From the NCBI GenBank assembly GCA_947644305.1, contig CANRYS010000001.1, forward strand, positions 1 to 64,000: a stretch of 64,000 nucleotides of DNA, given 5' to 3'. Under the pieces are notes generated by a model. That model had not been told where the DNA came from. It ran no database searches and saw only the letters and a list, made by a program, of their open reading frames with translations. Source of the stretch: an uncultured Roseburia sp. GTDB lineage: Bacteria > Bacillota > Clostridia > Lachnospirales > Lachnospiraceae. Position numbers and translations under genes: made by a program. This document shows positions 1 to 11,101 of this stretch, one piece after another. Position 1 is the first letter of the stretch, and the number at the start of each line of letters is the position of its first letter.

Positions 1-122
1 TCTACGTGCTCTGCACTTCGTGCAGCCCGCGCTGTCGCGCTTTTGCACGTTTCGCCTTCCTCCTAGCTCTACGTGCTCTGCACTTCGTGCAGCCCGCGCT
101 GTCGCGCTTTTGCACGTTTCGC
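1..122. repeat. two direct copies of a 55-bp hairpin-rich repeat
   Basis: A 55-bp unit at 1-55 recurs identically at 68-122, a period of 67 bp. Each copy contains two short self-complementary stretches (ctgcacttcgtgcag and gcgctgtcgcgc), so each can fold into small hairpins. The array lies downstream of groEL and may continue to the left of the window. Short reading frames across it look like by-products of the repeat and are not called as genes. Confidence 0.85.
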
Positions 123-123
123 T

Positions 124-188
124 AAGCCACCCGGTGAAACCAAATGCCTGCCCCCAAAGGGCAGGCGCTTGGTTTCCTTGCGGGTGGC

Positions 189-190
<2 letters not shown>
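124..190 (-). terminator. nested stem-loop at the groEL 3' end
   Basis: Three nested inverted repeats (aagccaccc/gggtggctt, gaaaccaa/ttggtttc, gcctgcc/ggcaggc) form one long interrupted hairpin. The groEL stop codon (189-191) overlaps the outermost stem. There is no T-tract after it in the direction of transcription, so it may act as a 3' stabiliser or a non-canonical terminator rather than a classical intrinsic terminator. Confidence 0.6.
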
Positions 191-1826
<1,636 letters not shown>

Positions 1827-1859
1827 CTAAACTAATTTATTTCATTGAAAATGGTCTGT

Positions 1860-2147
1860 TTACTCCTCTACTACTGCCACGATATCATTCTGGCGTACAA
1901 CTACATATTCCTGGTCTTCCAATTTTACATCGGTTCCCGCATATTTTGAATAAATAACTTTATCTCCGACCTTAACTTCCATTTTTACTTCTTTTCCATC
2001 TACCATACCGCCAGGACCAACCGCAATTACTTCTGCTTGCTGTGGTTTTTCCTGTGCCTGGCCCGGAAGTACAATACCAGATTTCGTCGTCTCTTCTGCA
2101 TCTAACTGCTGTAATACAACTCTGTCACCTAAAGGTATTAATTTCAT
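1860..2147 (-). CDS. groS: co-chaperonin GroES (Hsp10)
   Basis: 95-residue co-chaperonin that caps the GroEL ring. The sequence has the usual MKLIPLGDRVV start, the mobile-loop region with SGIVLPG, and the C-terminal VVRQNDIVAVVE strand. A start five codons upstream (2162) is possible, but the GGAGG ribosome binding site forms part of those codons, so the ATG at 2147 is preferred. First gene of the groES-groEL operon, under the CIRCE element and a sigma-A-like promoter just upstream. Confidence 0.97.
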   Translation of the reverse strand: MKLIPLGDRVVLQQLDAEETTKSGIVLPGQAQEKPQQAEVIAVGPGGMVDGKEVKMEVKVGDKVIYSKYAGTDVKLEDQEYVVVRQNDIVAVVEE

Positions 2148-2180
2148 TTCTATTTCCTCCAATCATTCTATTCGTTTTTG

Positions 2181-2207
2181 TTAGCACTCTCTCTAGTTGA
2201 GTGCTAG
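2181..2207 (-). promoter_or_regulatory. CIRCE operator (HrcA binding site)
   Basis: TTAGCACTC, nine spacer bases, then GAGTGCTAG: the 9-9-9 inverted repeat of CIRCE with one deviation at the last base. It sits between the groESL promoter and groES, where HrcA represses heat-shock chaperone operons in Firmicutes. hrcA itself is not in the window. Confidence 0.95.
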
Positions 2208-2218
2208 CGATTAATCTA

Positions 2219-2247
2219 ATAATAGTCACTTATCCTTTGTTTTGCAA
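2219..2247 (-). promoter_or_regulatory. groESL promoter
   Basis: On the minus strand, a TTGCAA -35 box (2242-2247) is separated by 17 bp from a TATTAT -10 box (2219-2224). The CIRCE operator lies just downstream, covering the expected transcript start region. Confidence 0.75.
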
Positions 2248-2325
2248 ATCGAAGTGCCTGGTATTTTTTACTATTTTCCTGCTTATATAATATTATCTTT
2301 GCTTTTCTCTTGTTTTCTCACTTTT

Positions 2326-2354
2326 TTGCTTTTTTTCATAAATTATGTTATAAT
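2326..2354 (+). promoter_or_regulatory. promoter of the DUF6062-like gene
   Basis: TTGCTT (2326-2331), 17-bp spacer, perfect TATAAT (2349-2354), 36 bp before the start codon at 2391. A purine-rich ribosome binding site (aaagagg, about 2379-2385) follows. Confidence 0.7.
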
Positions 2355-2390
2355 GAACCATAGAATAAATATAACAGAAAAGAGGTCGTT

Positions 2391-3131
2391 ATGAAAGAAC
2401 AGCTTTATACCATTCCGGTAAATGATATTTTTGACAAAGACTGTGAATGTCCTGTATGTACTATAAAAAAATCCCTGGATGACGACGGCGTCGCCTTTGC
2501 TATGGGGCCTAGCTATATGGAGGATGATATCCGTCTCGCCACCGATAAGATCGGCTTCTGTGCCCATCATATGCAGATGATGTATGACTTTGAAAATCGC
2601 TTGGGGCTGGCTCTGATCCTCGACACTCATATGAAGAATATGATAGAAAACATTGAGTTATTACAGAAGAAGGGAAGAAAAAGTTCCGGCGGACTTTTTT
2701 CAAAAAAGGAAGAAACACCGGTTTACAACTATACAGAAATGGTCCATCGTTCCTGTTATATCTGCGACCGGATCCACCACACCTATGAACGCTATATCGC
2801 TACAATTTTCTATCTATATGAAAATGATCCGGCATTTCAGGGAAAATTCAAAAAATCCAGAGGCTTCTGCCTGGAGCACTACGGAATGCTGTACGAGACA
2901 GCCCCGAAACATCTCCACGGAAACACTCTGGACACTTTTACAAAAGATCTTGACCAGGTCTTCCTCACCAACCTAAAAAGAATGGAGGAAGAGGTCTCCT
3001 GGTTTATCGATAAATTTGATTACCGGAATGTGGATGCCCCCTGGAAAACATCAAAAGACGCCCTGCCCCGCGCCATGGTCAAGTGCAATGGAATTTATTT
3101 CGACGACGCCCCGCCTGGCTATAACGAATAA
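2391..3131 (+). CDS. DUF6062-like cytoplasmic protein
   Basis: 246 residues, no signal peptide or membrane segment. It carries paired Cys/His motifs: CPVC near residue 22, CAHH near residue 61, a Cys pair around YICD and CLEH near residue 160. This spacing suggests a metal-binding or redox-structural protein. It resembles the Lachnospiraceae family listed as DUF6062, which has no established function; the assignment is from memory of the motif pattern. It is transcribed alone from a good promoter, and its last 13 bp overlap the 3' end of the convergent ArsP_2-like gene. Confidence 0.7.
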   Translation: MKEQLYTIPVNDIFDKDCECPVCTIKKSLDDDGVAFAMGPSYMEDDIRLATDKIGFCAHHMQMMYDFENRLGLALILDTHMKNMIENIELLQKKGRKSSGGLFSKKEETPVYNYTEMVHRSCYICDRIHHTYERYIATIFYLYENDPAFQGKFKKSRGFCLEHYGMLYETAPKHLHGNTLDTFTKDLDQVFLTNLKRMEEEVSWFIDKFDYRNVDAPWKTSKDALPRAMVKCNGIYFDDAPPGYNE

Positions 3132-3991
3132 AGTTTCCAAATAACATCCAGAAAAGTCCCCCAGATTACGCCGGACACATACAGTATACATAAGATGGAA
3201 AGATTTTCTTTCCATCTTTTATTTGCCCGGAATAAAATGAGTAACCCAACACCGGCCCCCACCAATAGTCCTGACATCATCGTACCAAAGCTGATCATAC
3301 CTCCAAGAAATAGCTGCGTGATCACTACCGATGAAGCACAATTCGGAATCAATCCTACGATTCCGGCAAGAAGAGGTCCCAGAACCGGATGGCCTGACAA
3401 AAACTGTGCCAAACGGGCTTCTCCTCCCAGCTCAATTAGAAATCCCAATACGATAGAACACAAAAATACGAAAAGAAAGATCTTCACTGTATGCTTCAAC
3501 GCCGAGGGGAAGATCCCCTCCTCACAGCCACAGTGTTCACTCTCACACATACTGTGGATCTCCTTATACCGGATGGGAGACGGACGGAAACGAAATATAA
3601 AATCTACGAGAAAACCTGTAATCATCCCCAGCACCAGCTTAATACCGAGAACAGCCACGATCAGCCGAAAGGACACCGATTCTGAGACAAAGATCGGAAG
3701 CATCTCGTCCGAAGTGGATAAAAAGACCGCGATCAGCGTCCCCGTGGTGATCACACCGCCAGCATACAGATTAGAAGCTGCAGCTGAAAATCCACATTGA
3801 GGAAAAACCCCCGCAATACTGCCTGCCAGCGGTCCCAGCTTTCCCGCCCTCCGAACCACGGCACGAGTCTTCGTGCTGGTCTTATGCTCCAGATATTCCA
3901 TGGTGAGATATGTCAGAAATAAAAAGGGTACCAGTTTGAGACTGTCCAGCAATCCATCCAGTAAAATATCCATCAGCATATCCATCGACAT
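3119..3991 (-). CDS. putative heavy-metal exporter, ArsP_2-type 10-TM permease
   Basis: 290-residue polytopic membrane protein with about eight to ten hydrophobic segments. Two related halves can be seen: PQCGFSAAA followed by GGVITTGTL in the N-terminal half, and PNCASSVVI followed by GGMISFGTM in the C-terminal half, the internal duplication expected of this permease fold. A His/Cys/Glu-rich loop (CESEHCGCEE, about residue 147) lies between the halves and could bind metal. Similar proteins are annotated as putative manganese or arsenic efflux permeases; the real substrate is unknown. Its 3' end overlaps the DUF6062-like gene on the other strand. Start supported by GGAGAG eight bases upstream. 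Confidence 0.75.
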   Translation of the reverse strand: MSMDMLMDILLDGLLDSLKLVPFLFLTYLTMEYLEHKTSTKTRAVVRRAGKLGPLAGSIAGVFPQCGFSAAASNLYAGGVITTGTLIAVFLSTSDEMLPIFVSESVSFRLIVAVLGIKLVLGMITGFLVDFIFRFRPSPIRYKEIHSMCESEHCGCEEGIFPSALKHTVKIFLFVFLCSIVLGFLIELGGEARLAQFLSGHPVLGPLLAGIVGLIPNCASSVVITQLFLGGMISFGTMMSGLLVGAGVGLLILFRANKRWKENLSILCILYVSGVIWGTFLDVIWKLYSL

Positions 3992-4014
3992 GTTCTAAAC
4001 TCTCCATCCATTCA

Positions 4015-4857
4015 TTATTCATCTGCATCCTGAAGCAGTTCCTTCAGGGCAAGCGCCTTATCTTTGATCCGCTTATTGGCATCTCTTGCCACCAAAACTT
4101 TGGACACCCAACGCTTTGCCTCTTCATTGTTACCGATACGTCTGGCAAGCTCTGCAACCATATACATCACCGTGTACTGGTCCATGCCGCACATCGGAAA
4201 GGCTTCTTTGGAAAATGCTGCCTCAAATCCCTCGTGGGCGCTCTCCAAGAACTGAATCTCTTCTTTTAAATCCTCTGCCACATCCTCTTTTGACGCACCA
4301 TTTCTAAGCGCCTCTTCCCTCTTACCACGGAACAGCCATGCCAACTTCAGGCAGGTATAAGCGCGCTCACTGGTCTTACCTTTCTTTACTACCGTGTTCA
4401 AGAGCGCCATTTTATATCTCATGATCGCCTCATCATAGGAGTAGACCTTATCTTCCTCTGATTCATATTTGAAATTCTGTGAAATCTGTTCCTTGATCAA
4501 TTTTGACTGGGAAGACATCACAAAGTTAAAGTATCGGTTCAGAGAAGCATACCCGCATTTGGGGCACAGGATCGCATCGTACTTTAAGGGATCGATTCCC
4601 TGATACTTTGGACGCAGATCCGTATCTGCTGACACCAGCTTTGCCTTTCCTGTACGCACCATCTTACTCTTGAATTCAGAATCACACACCGGACAGGTAT
4701 AGGATTTTTCAAACAGCAGATCCTCTTCTGCCATCTCCTTTGGTTTATTTTCATGTTCCTGCCCGCTATTTGTCTCCTTCTTATCCTCGTCATACACGTC
4801 AATATTTTTTTTAATATTCAGCCCCAGACTCTCCAGCCCAGCAAATAAATTACTCAT
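4015..4857 (-). CDS. DUF2225 family protein
   Basis: 280 residues, soluble. An acidic N-terminal stretch is followed by a zinc-ribbon-like region with CPVC (about residue 57) and CPKCGYAS (about residue 102), then an alpha-helical, TPR-like C-terminal half. This is the layout of DUF2225 proteins, common in Clostridia and of unknown function. ATG at 4857 is chosen over the ATG at 4869 because a GAGG site lies six bases before it. It shares strand with the gene for the ArsP_2-like exporter 24 bp downstream. Confidence 0.75.
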   Translation of the reverse strand: MSNLFAGLESLGLNIKKNIDVYDEDKKETNSGQEHENKPKEMAEEDLLFEKSYTCPVCDSEFKSKMVRTGKAKLVSADTDLRPKYQGIDPLKYDAILCPKCGYASLNRYFNFVMSSQSKLIKEQISQNFKYESEEDKVYSYDEAIMRYKMALLNTVVKKGKTSERAYTCLKLAWLFRGKREEALRNGASKEDVAEDLKEEIQFLESAHEGFEAAFSKEAFPMCGMDQYTVMYMVAELARRIGNNEEAKRWVSKVLVARDANKRIKDKALALKELLQDADE

Positions 4858-4969
4858 ACTTATCCTCATTTCTGCGCTGCATTTTTAATATACGCAATAT
4901 TTGTGCAGGCAGCGCCCTGTCACAATATCTGCATAGTTCATGTTTTATCTGCATTACTTAACTGTCAAA

Positions 4970-6646
4970 CTATTTCCCAGGACGATAAGAACTCTTGAGC
5001 GAAACAATACGGTTAAATACTTTATGTTCTGCTGTTGTGTCCTTAGAATCCACATTGAAATAGCCATTTCTCATAAACTGGAATTTATCTCCCGGCTCCA
5101 CATCCAGCAGCGCCGGCTCCACATAACATTCCTTTAAGATCTTTAATGAATCAGGATTGATATTTACTGACCCATCTTCGTTATAAACTCCCTTTTCTTC
5201 ATCCACAAGATTTTCATACAGACGTATCTCTGCTGTGCCTGCTGTCGGTGCGGCAACCCAGTGTATCGTTCCCTTCACCTTTCTTCCGGTAAAGCCCAGA
5301 CCGCTCTTCGTCGCTGGATCATAAGTACAGTGCACCTCAGTCACATTGCCATTCTCATCTGTGACATAATCCTCACATTTTACAAAATAAGCGCTCATCA
5401 GCCGGACTTCATTTCCAGGAAACAGCCGGAAATACTTTCTCGGAGGTTCGATCATAAAATCTTCCCTCTCGATATAAAGCTCTCTTGCAAAGGGTACCTT
5501 TCTCGTACCCATCTCTGGATTTTCCTGATTATTCGGCACCTCCAGATACTCTACCTGTCCTTCCGGGTAATTGGTGATCACCAGTTTCACCGGGTCAAGG
5601 ATCGCCATCATCCGAGGCTGCGTCATTTTCAGGTCCTCACGAATACAGTACTCAAGCATCGCATAATCGACGGAACTGTTGCTCTTGGATACTCCGGCAA
5701 GCTCCATAAACTTACGGATGGAAGACGCTGTAAATCCCCGGCGCCGTAGCGCTGTTATGGATACAAGACGGGGATCATCCCATCCGTCCACGATCCCATC
5801 CTCCACCAGTTTTTTAATATAGCGTTTCCCAGTGATTACATTTGTCAGGTACATTTTCGCAAACTCGATCTGTCTCGGCGGTACCTCAAATTCACATTCC
5901 CGCACAACCCAGTCATAAAGCAATCTATGGTCCTCAAACTCCAGCGTACAGATCGAATGGCTGATCCCCTCCACCGCATCCTCGATGGGATGTGCAAAAT
6001 CATACATGGGATAAATACACCACTGATCTCCGGTGTTGTGATGGCTGACATGAGCCACCCGGTAAAGGATCGGGTCACGCATATTCATATTCGGTGATGA
6101 CATATCTATCTTCGCCCGAAGAACTCTTTCCCCATCCTTGTACTCTCCATTTTTCATCCGCATAAACAGATCCAGATTTTCCTCTACGGTACGCTCCCGG
6201 TAGGGACTGTTCTTCCCTGGCTCTGTCAAAGTCCCACGGTACTCCCTGATCTGATCCGGCGTCAGGTCGCACACATAGGCCTTCCCTTTCTTGATCAGCT
6301 TCACGGCACACTCAAACATTTTATCAAAATAATCCGAAGCGAAATATACTGGGGGAGTTTCTCCTCCACAGATCCACTTCACATCTTCGAGAATCGAATG
6401 TACAAATTCTTCTTCTTCCTTCTGAGGATTCGTATCATCAAACCTCAGATTGAATGTTCCTCCGTATTTCTTCGCCAGCCCCTGATTTAAAATTATGGAT
6501 TTGGCATGTCCAATATGTAAGTATCCATTTGGCTCCGGCGGAAATCTCGTCATAATATCTTTGTAAACACCTGCTTCCAGATCCTTTTCGATCTCCTGCT
6601 CAATAAAATTTTTAGAAATAATCTCTTCTTCTTTCTGTTCTGCCAT
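4970..6646 (-). CDS. glnS: glutaminyl-tRNA synthetase
   Basis: 558-residue class I aminoacyl-tRNA synthetase that charges tRNA-Gln with glutamine. [15 protein letters not shown] is the GlnRS/GluRS-type HIGH region (about residue 37) and VSKSN is the KMSKS-equivalent loop. The anticodon-binding beta-barrels fill the C-terminal third. Length fits bacterial GlnRS. Many Gram-positive bacteria instead make Gln-tRNA with GatCAB, so a direct GlnRS is worth noting. The start at 6646 follows an AGGAGG site; the longer frame from 6694 would include that site. Confidence 0.97.
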   Translation of the reverse strand: MAEQKEEEIISKNFIEQEIEKDLEAGVYKDIMTRFPPEPNGYLHIGHAKSIILNQGLAKKYGGTFNLRFDDTNPQKEEEEFVHSILEDVKWICGGETPPVYFASDYFDKMFECAVKLIKKGKAYVCDLTPDQIREYRGTLTEPGKNSPYRERTVEENLDLFMRMKNGEYKDGERVLRAKIDMSSPNMNMRDPILYRVAHVSHHNTGDQWCIYPMYDFAHPIEDAVEGISHSICTLEFEDHRLLYDWVVRECEFEVPPRQIEFAKMYLTNVITGKRYIKKLVEDGIVDGWDDPRLVSITALRRRGFTASSIRKFMELAGVSKSNSSVDYAMLEYCIREDLKMTQPRMMAILDPVKLVITNYPEGQVEYLEVPNNQENPEMGTRKVPFARELYIEREDFMIEPPRKYFRLFPGNEVRLMSAYFVKCEDYVTDENGNVTEVHCTYDPATKSGLGFTGRKVKGTIHWVAAPTAGTAEIRLYENLVDEEKGVYNEDGSVNINPDSLKILKECYVEPALLDVEPGDKFQFMRNGYFNVDSKDTTAEHKVFNRIVSLKSSYRPGK

Positions 6647-6724
6647 CGCTGAAAAAGCCTCCTTAATACACATATATTGTATATGATACCACATACGGAA
6701 GGAGATTTCAATCAGGAACTTTTT

Positions 6725-9700
6725 TCAACTAAGTTTCACAGCTATATATTTCGCCTTAGAAGAAATCTTTCCTTTTGTCAGCATCTTCCTATATTTTTTA
6801 ACAACTTTTCTGCCCAGTTTCACCCTTATTTTTTGATTTGTCTTATAAAAAGCCTGTTTCCCAACACTTTTTACTTTCACAGATTTAAAAATGACCGTTT
6901 TCAGCTTCTTGCAGTTGGCAAATGCCTTCATTCCGATCTTCTGGATGTTCTTACCAATCGTTACCTTTGTTATCTTTTTACCGGAACACGCTTTATCAGC
7001 AATAGAGGTCACGAAATATTTTTTGCCTGAAACAGTGATCGTATCCGGTATCACCACACTCTTTTTCGATCCGCGCACTTTTTTCAACTGAACCGCTGCA
7101 GAAGATGTGATTTTATACACCAAGCTTTTCTTTTCCACCGTGGAGCCAATTTTTACAGGCCTCTTTTCATTATTGACAGGTACCCCGGAAGCCGTTGGAG
7201 CAGGTGTCGCTGTGGCTGACGGAATGTTGTCCGGCGAAGCAGAAGGCAGAGCCGGCGGCGCCGTCACCACAGGAAGAGATTCGTCACTTGTAAGAACGTA
7301 TACCGCTCCTGCTGTTGTGGAAAATTCAAGGGTATTCTCGGAGACCTCTGCTTTTACATATTGCTTGTTTGTCTCGTCATATACATTCAGGCTTCCGATT
7401 CCATTGTATTTAATTTTACACGGATTTCCACTGTTAGATGTGATCCGGCATTCACTTATGCTGCCATTTTCCCAGGAGAAGTCCATCTCAAAATTCCCCC
7501 TTGCCTTTATCCCTTTTACAGAACCAGTATCCCATCCAGAAGGAAGCGCGGCCAATGGTTCGATCGTATCGCCCTGGCTCTGCAGCAGCATTTCCGTGAT
7601 CCCGGCTGCCGCACCAAAGTTTCCGTCGATCTGGAATGGTGGATGGGTATCGAACAGATTGGCAAGTGTCGAGCCGGTGAGCTGTTCACCCAGAAGTTTT
7701 CGCGCGCGGTCTCCATCCCGCATTCTCGCCCACATATTTATTTTCCACGCCTTACTCCAGCCGGTTCCGCCGTCACCGCGTTTTTCCAGCGTAACGCGGA
7801 TCGCTTCCAGCATTTTATCATCCCACTCAGATCTTCCGGCTGTCACATAAGTGCCAGGATGAAGAATAGATACATGGTTCTGATGCCTGTGGTTATCCGA
7901 ATTCGTAACCTCCAGAGTCGTCTCATCTTTCCACTCTGCCAACTGTCCACCGAGACGGTCTGGCTCCGGCATGTATAATTTCTGCTGTGCTTCTTCAATC
8001 TCCTTGATCTCGGTATCACTCTCTTTTCCGAGAACCTGGCTGGCAAGTTTTACTTCCTCAAACAATTCCCATATGATGGCCTGATCACTGGTACATCCCA
8101 GGGAAAACACGCCGTGCTCCGGCGAATACGAAGGGTTGGCTACCAACGTGCCATCCCGCTCGTCTTCCCATAAATTGTCCACCCAGAACAGCGCCGCCTG
8201 CAACATTGTATCGTAATTTTCTGCTAAGAACTCCTTGTCGCTGTTAAACTGGTATTTGTCCCAGATATCCTGGCACATCCACGCCGCAGCCGCCGGAAAA
8301 TAAAATGCCGTTGTCCAGTCGCTTGGGCTGGTATTTCCCCAGATATTATTCTCATGATGGATCACCCATCCCCTCACATCGGACCCGTCCTGCTGGCAAT
8401 AATATTTTTTAGCTGTTACCTTTCCCTTTTCCACCAGACTGTTTATGTAATCAATCACTGCCGTGTGACACTCGGTAAGATTTGTCTGCTCCGCAAGCCA
8501 GTAATTCATCTGTAGATTGATATTGGTATGAAAGTCCGAATTCCACGCCGGCGTCAGTCCCTGTGCCCAAATCCCCTGAAGATTAGCCGGAAGCACACTA
8601 TTCTCCCTGGAACTGGAAATCAAAAGATATCTTCCATACTGGAAAAACAGCATCTCAAGATACCTGTCCTCTTCCGCGGTATTGTCTTTCCCGTAGCCGG
8701 AAAGCAAATCGTCTGTCATCTTTTCCGGCATGTCTGGAACATTCAGATCCAACGTCACACGATCAAATAAGTTCTTGTAGTCTTCTATGTGCTCCTGGCG
8801 CAACTTATCATAACCTTTTTCCTCTGCCGCCCCGATCTCACTCTCCACATCATCAAGAGGCTCGTCTGGCTTAAAATAATCGTAGGTCGTAGCAGAAGCG
8901 TCAACCTGATAATTGGTCGCAGCTCCCATCAAGACAATAACAGAATCCGCGCCCTCCACCAAAAGAGTAGAGGCATTGGATTTCTGGATCGTGCCGCCCT
9001 GTGGAATAATTTTGATCTGCTGGGCAAATTTCAAACCATTCGCTTTCTGGTCCGATGGCTGCCCTGTCATCGTAACCGTTCCATTTTCTTCATCCACAAC
9101 TATTTCTTTTTTTCTCTGCTCAGATTCCAACGAGAATTCTTTGGTAATAGCACCAGGTTGGTCTGCGGTCAGCTTTATGGCAAGTACATTCGCCGGGTTG
9201 CTGACGAAATACTCTCTGTCATAGGTTATCTCATTCCACACATAATGCACAGATTCCACACCGTTATTCAGATCCGATTTGCGCACATAGTCGCTATATC
9301 CATCGTCAGAACCCGAAGCTGCATCATTTATGATAACATTTCCAAGGGTCTGATATGTACCAAAATTGTTTTTGACCCCTTTTAACAGATCCAGATTTTT
9401 AGAAAATGCGGAATCATTTAACAGATCCTTATAATTGTGTGTCACAAGCTTTCCACTGTCATCAAGATAGGCAGCATTATTTGTGGAAAAATCATTTACC
9501 ATATCCTGTATCGACTGTCGGACGTTTTGAAGTGCAGTATGTACCGTTTCTGATGAATGAGAGTTATCCCCACCCTTATAGGCGGCATTCGCTCCCGGTC
9601 CCCCGGACCAGAGTGTCTCCTCATTAACCTGGATCTTTTCTTTTCCCACACCGCCAAATACCATTGCCCCGATTCGGCCATTTCCCATAGGCAGCGCCTG

Positions 9701-9901
9701 GGACTCCCAGTCTACCGCTGGTTCATCATATTGAAGCTGCAATGCCGGCGCCCCCTGACTTTTTGCATAGGATTTCAAGTGATCTCCCCCTTTGGCAATT
9801 CCCGAAATTGATATACTTGTCAGTGTCAATGCCCCCAGAAGAAAACCACTGCCGATTCTTCTGATATAGTTTCTGTTCCTTTTGTTTCTTTTCCAATTCA
9901 T
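6725..9901 (-). CDS. secreted GH95 family glycosidase (alpha-L-fucosidase type) with LRR_5-like C-terminus
   Basis: 1058 residues with a signal peptide after a very basic N-terminus. The body matches GH95: WESQALPMGNGRIGAMVFGG near the start, FHTNINLQMNYW in the (alpha/alpha)6 barrel with the Asn pair used in catalysis, and HPPFQIDGNFG toward its end. Characterised GH95 enzymes release terminal alpha-1,2-fucose by inversion; some act on galactose. After the barrel come a Pro/Ala/Thr linker and a Lys-rich cassette of about 130 residues with BspA/LRR_5-type repeats (IPDTI, VTSIADKAC, NCKKL), shared with the GH115 and one GH43 protein here. No LPXTG. ATG at 9901 follows AGGAGG; 9916 is less likely. 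Divergent from an AraC gene that probably controls it. Confidence 0.92.
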   Translation of the reverse strand: MNWKRNKRNRNYIRRIGSGFLLGALTLTSISISGIAKGGDHLKSYAKSQGAPALQLQYDEPAVDWESQALPMGNGRIGAMVFGGVGKEKIQVNEETLWSGGPGANAAYKGGDNSHSSETVHTALQNVRQSIQDMVNDFSTNNAAYLDDSGKLVTHNYKDLLNDSAFSKNLDLLKGVKNNFGTYQTLGNVIINDAASGSDDGYSDYVRKSDLNNGVESVHYVWNEITYDREYFVSNPANVLAIKLTADQPGAITKEFSLESEQRKKEIVVDEENGTVTMTGQPSDQKANGLKFAQQIKIIPQGGTIQKSNASTLLVEGADSVIVLMGAATNYQVDASATTYDYFKPDEPLDDVESEIGAAEEKGYDKLRQEHIEDYKNLFDRVTLDLNVPDMPEKMTDDLLSGYGKDNTAEEDRYLEMLFFQYGRYLLISSSRENSVLPANLQGIWAQGLTPAWNSDFHTNINLQMNYWLAEQTNLTECHTAVIDYINSLVEKGKVTAKKYYCQQDGSDVRGWVIHHENNIWGNTSPSDWTTAFYFPAAAAWMCQDIWDKYQFNSDKEFLAENYDTMLQAALFWVDNLWEDERDGTLVANPSYSPEHGVFSLGCTSDQAIIWELFEEVKLASQVLGKESDTEIKEIEEAQQKLYMPEPDRLGGQLAEWKDETTLEVTNSDNHRHQNHVSILHPGTYVTAGRSEWDDKMLEAIRVTLEKRGDGGTGWSKAWKINMWARMRDGDRARKLLGEQLTGSTLANLFDTHPPFQIDGNFGAAAGITEMLLQSQGDTIEPLAALPSGWDTGSVKGIKARGNFEMDFSWENGSISECRITSNSGNPCKIKYNGIGSLNVYDETNKQYVKAEVSENTLEFSTTAGAVYVLTSDESLPVVTAPPALPSASPDNIPSATATPAPTASGVPVNNEKRPVKIGSTVEKKSLVYKITSSAAVQLKKVRGSKKSVVIPDTITVSGKKYFVTSIADKACSGKKITKVTIGKNIQKIGMKAFANCKKLKTVIFKSVKVKSVGKQAFYKTNQKIRVKLGRKVVKKYRKMLTKGKISSKAKYIAVKLS

Positions 9902-9960
9902 AAGCATCCTCCTCATCTGACGGTTTTATAACCGTACCTATTATACTCTCATTTTACCTG

Positions 9961-9988
9961 TTGTACTTTTATTTTTTTATAGTATAAT
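9961..9988 (+). promoter_or_regulatory. promoter of the AraC-type regulator
   Basis: TTGTAC (9961-9966), 16-bp spacer, TATAAT (9983-9988), then a 71-bp leader to the GTG start at 10060. The divergent GH95 side has a TATAAT-like -10 but no convincing -35, as expected if it needs an activator. Confidence 0.65.
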
Positions 9989-10059
9989 AAGACATATCAT
10001 CCATGTTTTTGTCACATAATCGCAGGTTATAATATTTCATTCCAAGGGAGGTATTTACT

Positions 10060-10914
10060 GTGAAAATAGAGAATTATAGCTTTACATTGGAAGACACATT
10101 GATCCATGTGTCCATGATCAGCTACCGGCATTTTACAGAACCGCTCCCTCGCCACTCCCACAGCAAAAATGCTTTTGAACTCCACTATGTGACCGCCGGA
10201 AAAGGATATGTGATTTTAGAAAACCAAACACATCCGCTTTCCCCCGGAGTGCTCTACATAACAGGACCCAATATCGCCCACGAGCAGATCCCTGACGAGT
10301 TGGAATCTTTGACTGAGTTCGGACTCTTTTTCCTAATATCTGAACCCGAGTCAAAAAGCCCTTTAGCTGATCTATTTATGAAACATAACCTTTGGCTGGG
10401 AGACGCCGGAACGGAAGTCGACACTTTAGTGCGGGCAATTCTTTGGGAAAAGACGAACCAAAAGCCTGGATATAGTCAGAAAATTCCATTGCTTCTGGCA
10501 GAGCTTTTGATCGAGTGTGTGCGGAACTTCATTTCTGACGGAAAAATTTATGAAAACAAACTGCCGGTTCCATCGAAGAAACTTAGCGTTGATCTGCTGC
10601 AGGAAGAAAATACGCTGCTGGTAATTGATGAAATCTTTCTTTGCCGGTACGCGGATATTACACTGGAACAGCTTGCCGACTGCATCGGCCTAAGTACCCG
10701 CCAGACACAGCGGCTGCTAGAAAAGAATTACAATAAATCTTTTTCTTCCATGAAACTGGAAGCACGCATGGCTGCCGCTGAGACACTGCTTCGCAACAGT
10801 TCACTGAAAATAACTGAGATCAGTAACCGGATCGGATATTCTTCTATAGAACATTTTTCAAATGCCTTTAAGAAATTTTATGGTGTCAACCCCAGTCAGT
10901 ACCGTAAGAGCTAG
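10060..10914 (+). CDS. AraC family transcriptional regulator
   Basis: 284 residues. N-terminal cupin-like sugar-sensing domain (HSHSKNAFELHYVTAGKG, about residues 28-45) and C-terminal double helix-turn-helix (ADITLEQLADCIGLS, then IGYSSIEHFSNAFKKFYGVNPSQYRK). This is the usual layout of AraC activators of carbohydrate genes. GTG start preceded by GGGAGG. Divergent from the GH95 gene, so its likely target is that gene, perhaps in response to fucosylated glycans; the ligand is not shown by the sequence. Confidence 0.93.
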   Translation: MKIENYSFTLEDTLIHVSMISYRHFTEPLPRHSHSKNAFELHYVTAGKGYVILENQTHPLSPGVLYITGPNIAHEQIPDELESLTEFGLFFLISEPESKSPLADLFMKHNLWLGDAGTEVDTLVRAILWEKTNQKPGYSQKIPLLLAELLIECVRNFISDGKIYENKLPVPSKKLSVDLLQEENTLLVIDEIFLCRYADITLEQLADCIGLSTRQTQRLLEKNYNKSFSSMKLEARMAAAETLLRNSSLKITEISNRIGYSSIEHFSNAFKKFYGVNPSQYRKS

Positions 10915-10990
10915 ACGCTTGAATGAGGCAATGCAGTGGTTCTACGTTCCACTCCGCGCCTTCGAGCTAGTGTTCAACCCAGTCTAGAAA
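10907..10990. repeat. intergenic palindromic element, divergent copy
   Basis: Starts at the AraC stop codon (gagctag) and carries cgcttgaatgaggcaatgc, closely similar to the middle of the larger element at 14280-14300, plus a gagctag motif near 10967. It appears to be a shortened or decayed member of the family seen at 14221 and 49885. Confidence 0.5.
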
Positions 10991-11032
10991 ATTTGTCCTG
11001 CATCATTGTGCAACATAGATTTCACTTATTAT

Positions 11033-11092
11033 AAAAGCAGCCGCCTCTGCCTGCAAGCGAACTTGTGCAAAGACGGCTGCCTTTCTTTTTTC
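11033..11092 (+). terminator. bidirectional terminator between AraC and SleB-like genes
   Basis: Stem gcagccg/cggctgc around an imperfect inner stem, followed on plus by a T-rich run (ctttctttttt) and on minus by TTTTAT. It lies between convergent genes ending at 10914 and 11102. Confidence 0.8.
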
Positions 11093-11101
11093 CAGTAATT
11101 T

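Noticed and set aside
1-122. CRISPR array at the left edge
   Set aside because: Spacer is only 12 bp and both units contain internal hairpins; no cas gene in view.
10133-10354. Minus-strand frame inside the AraC gene
   Set aside because: Antisense shadow without start site or family match.
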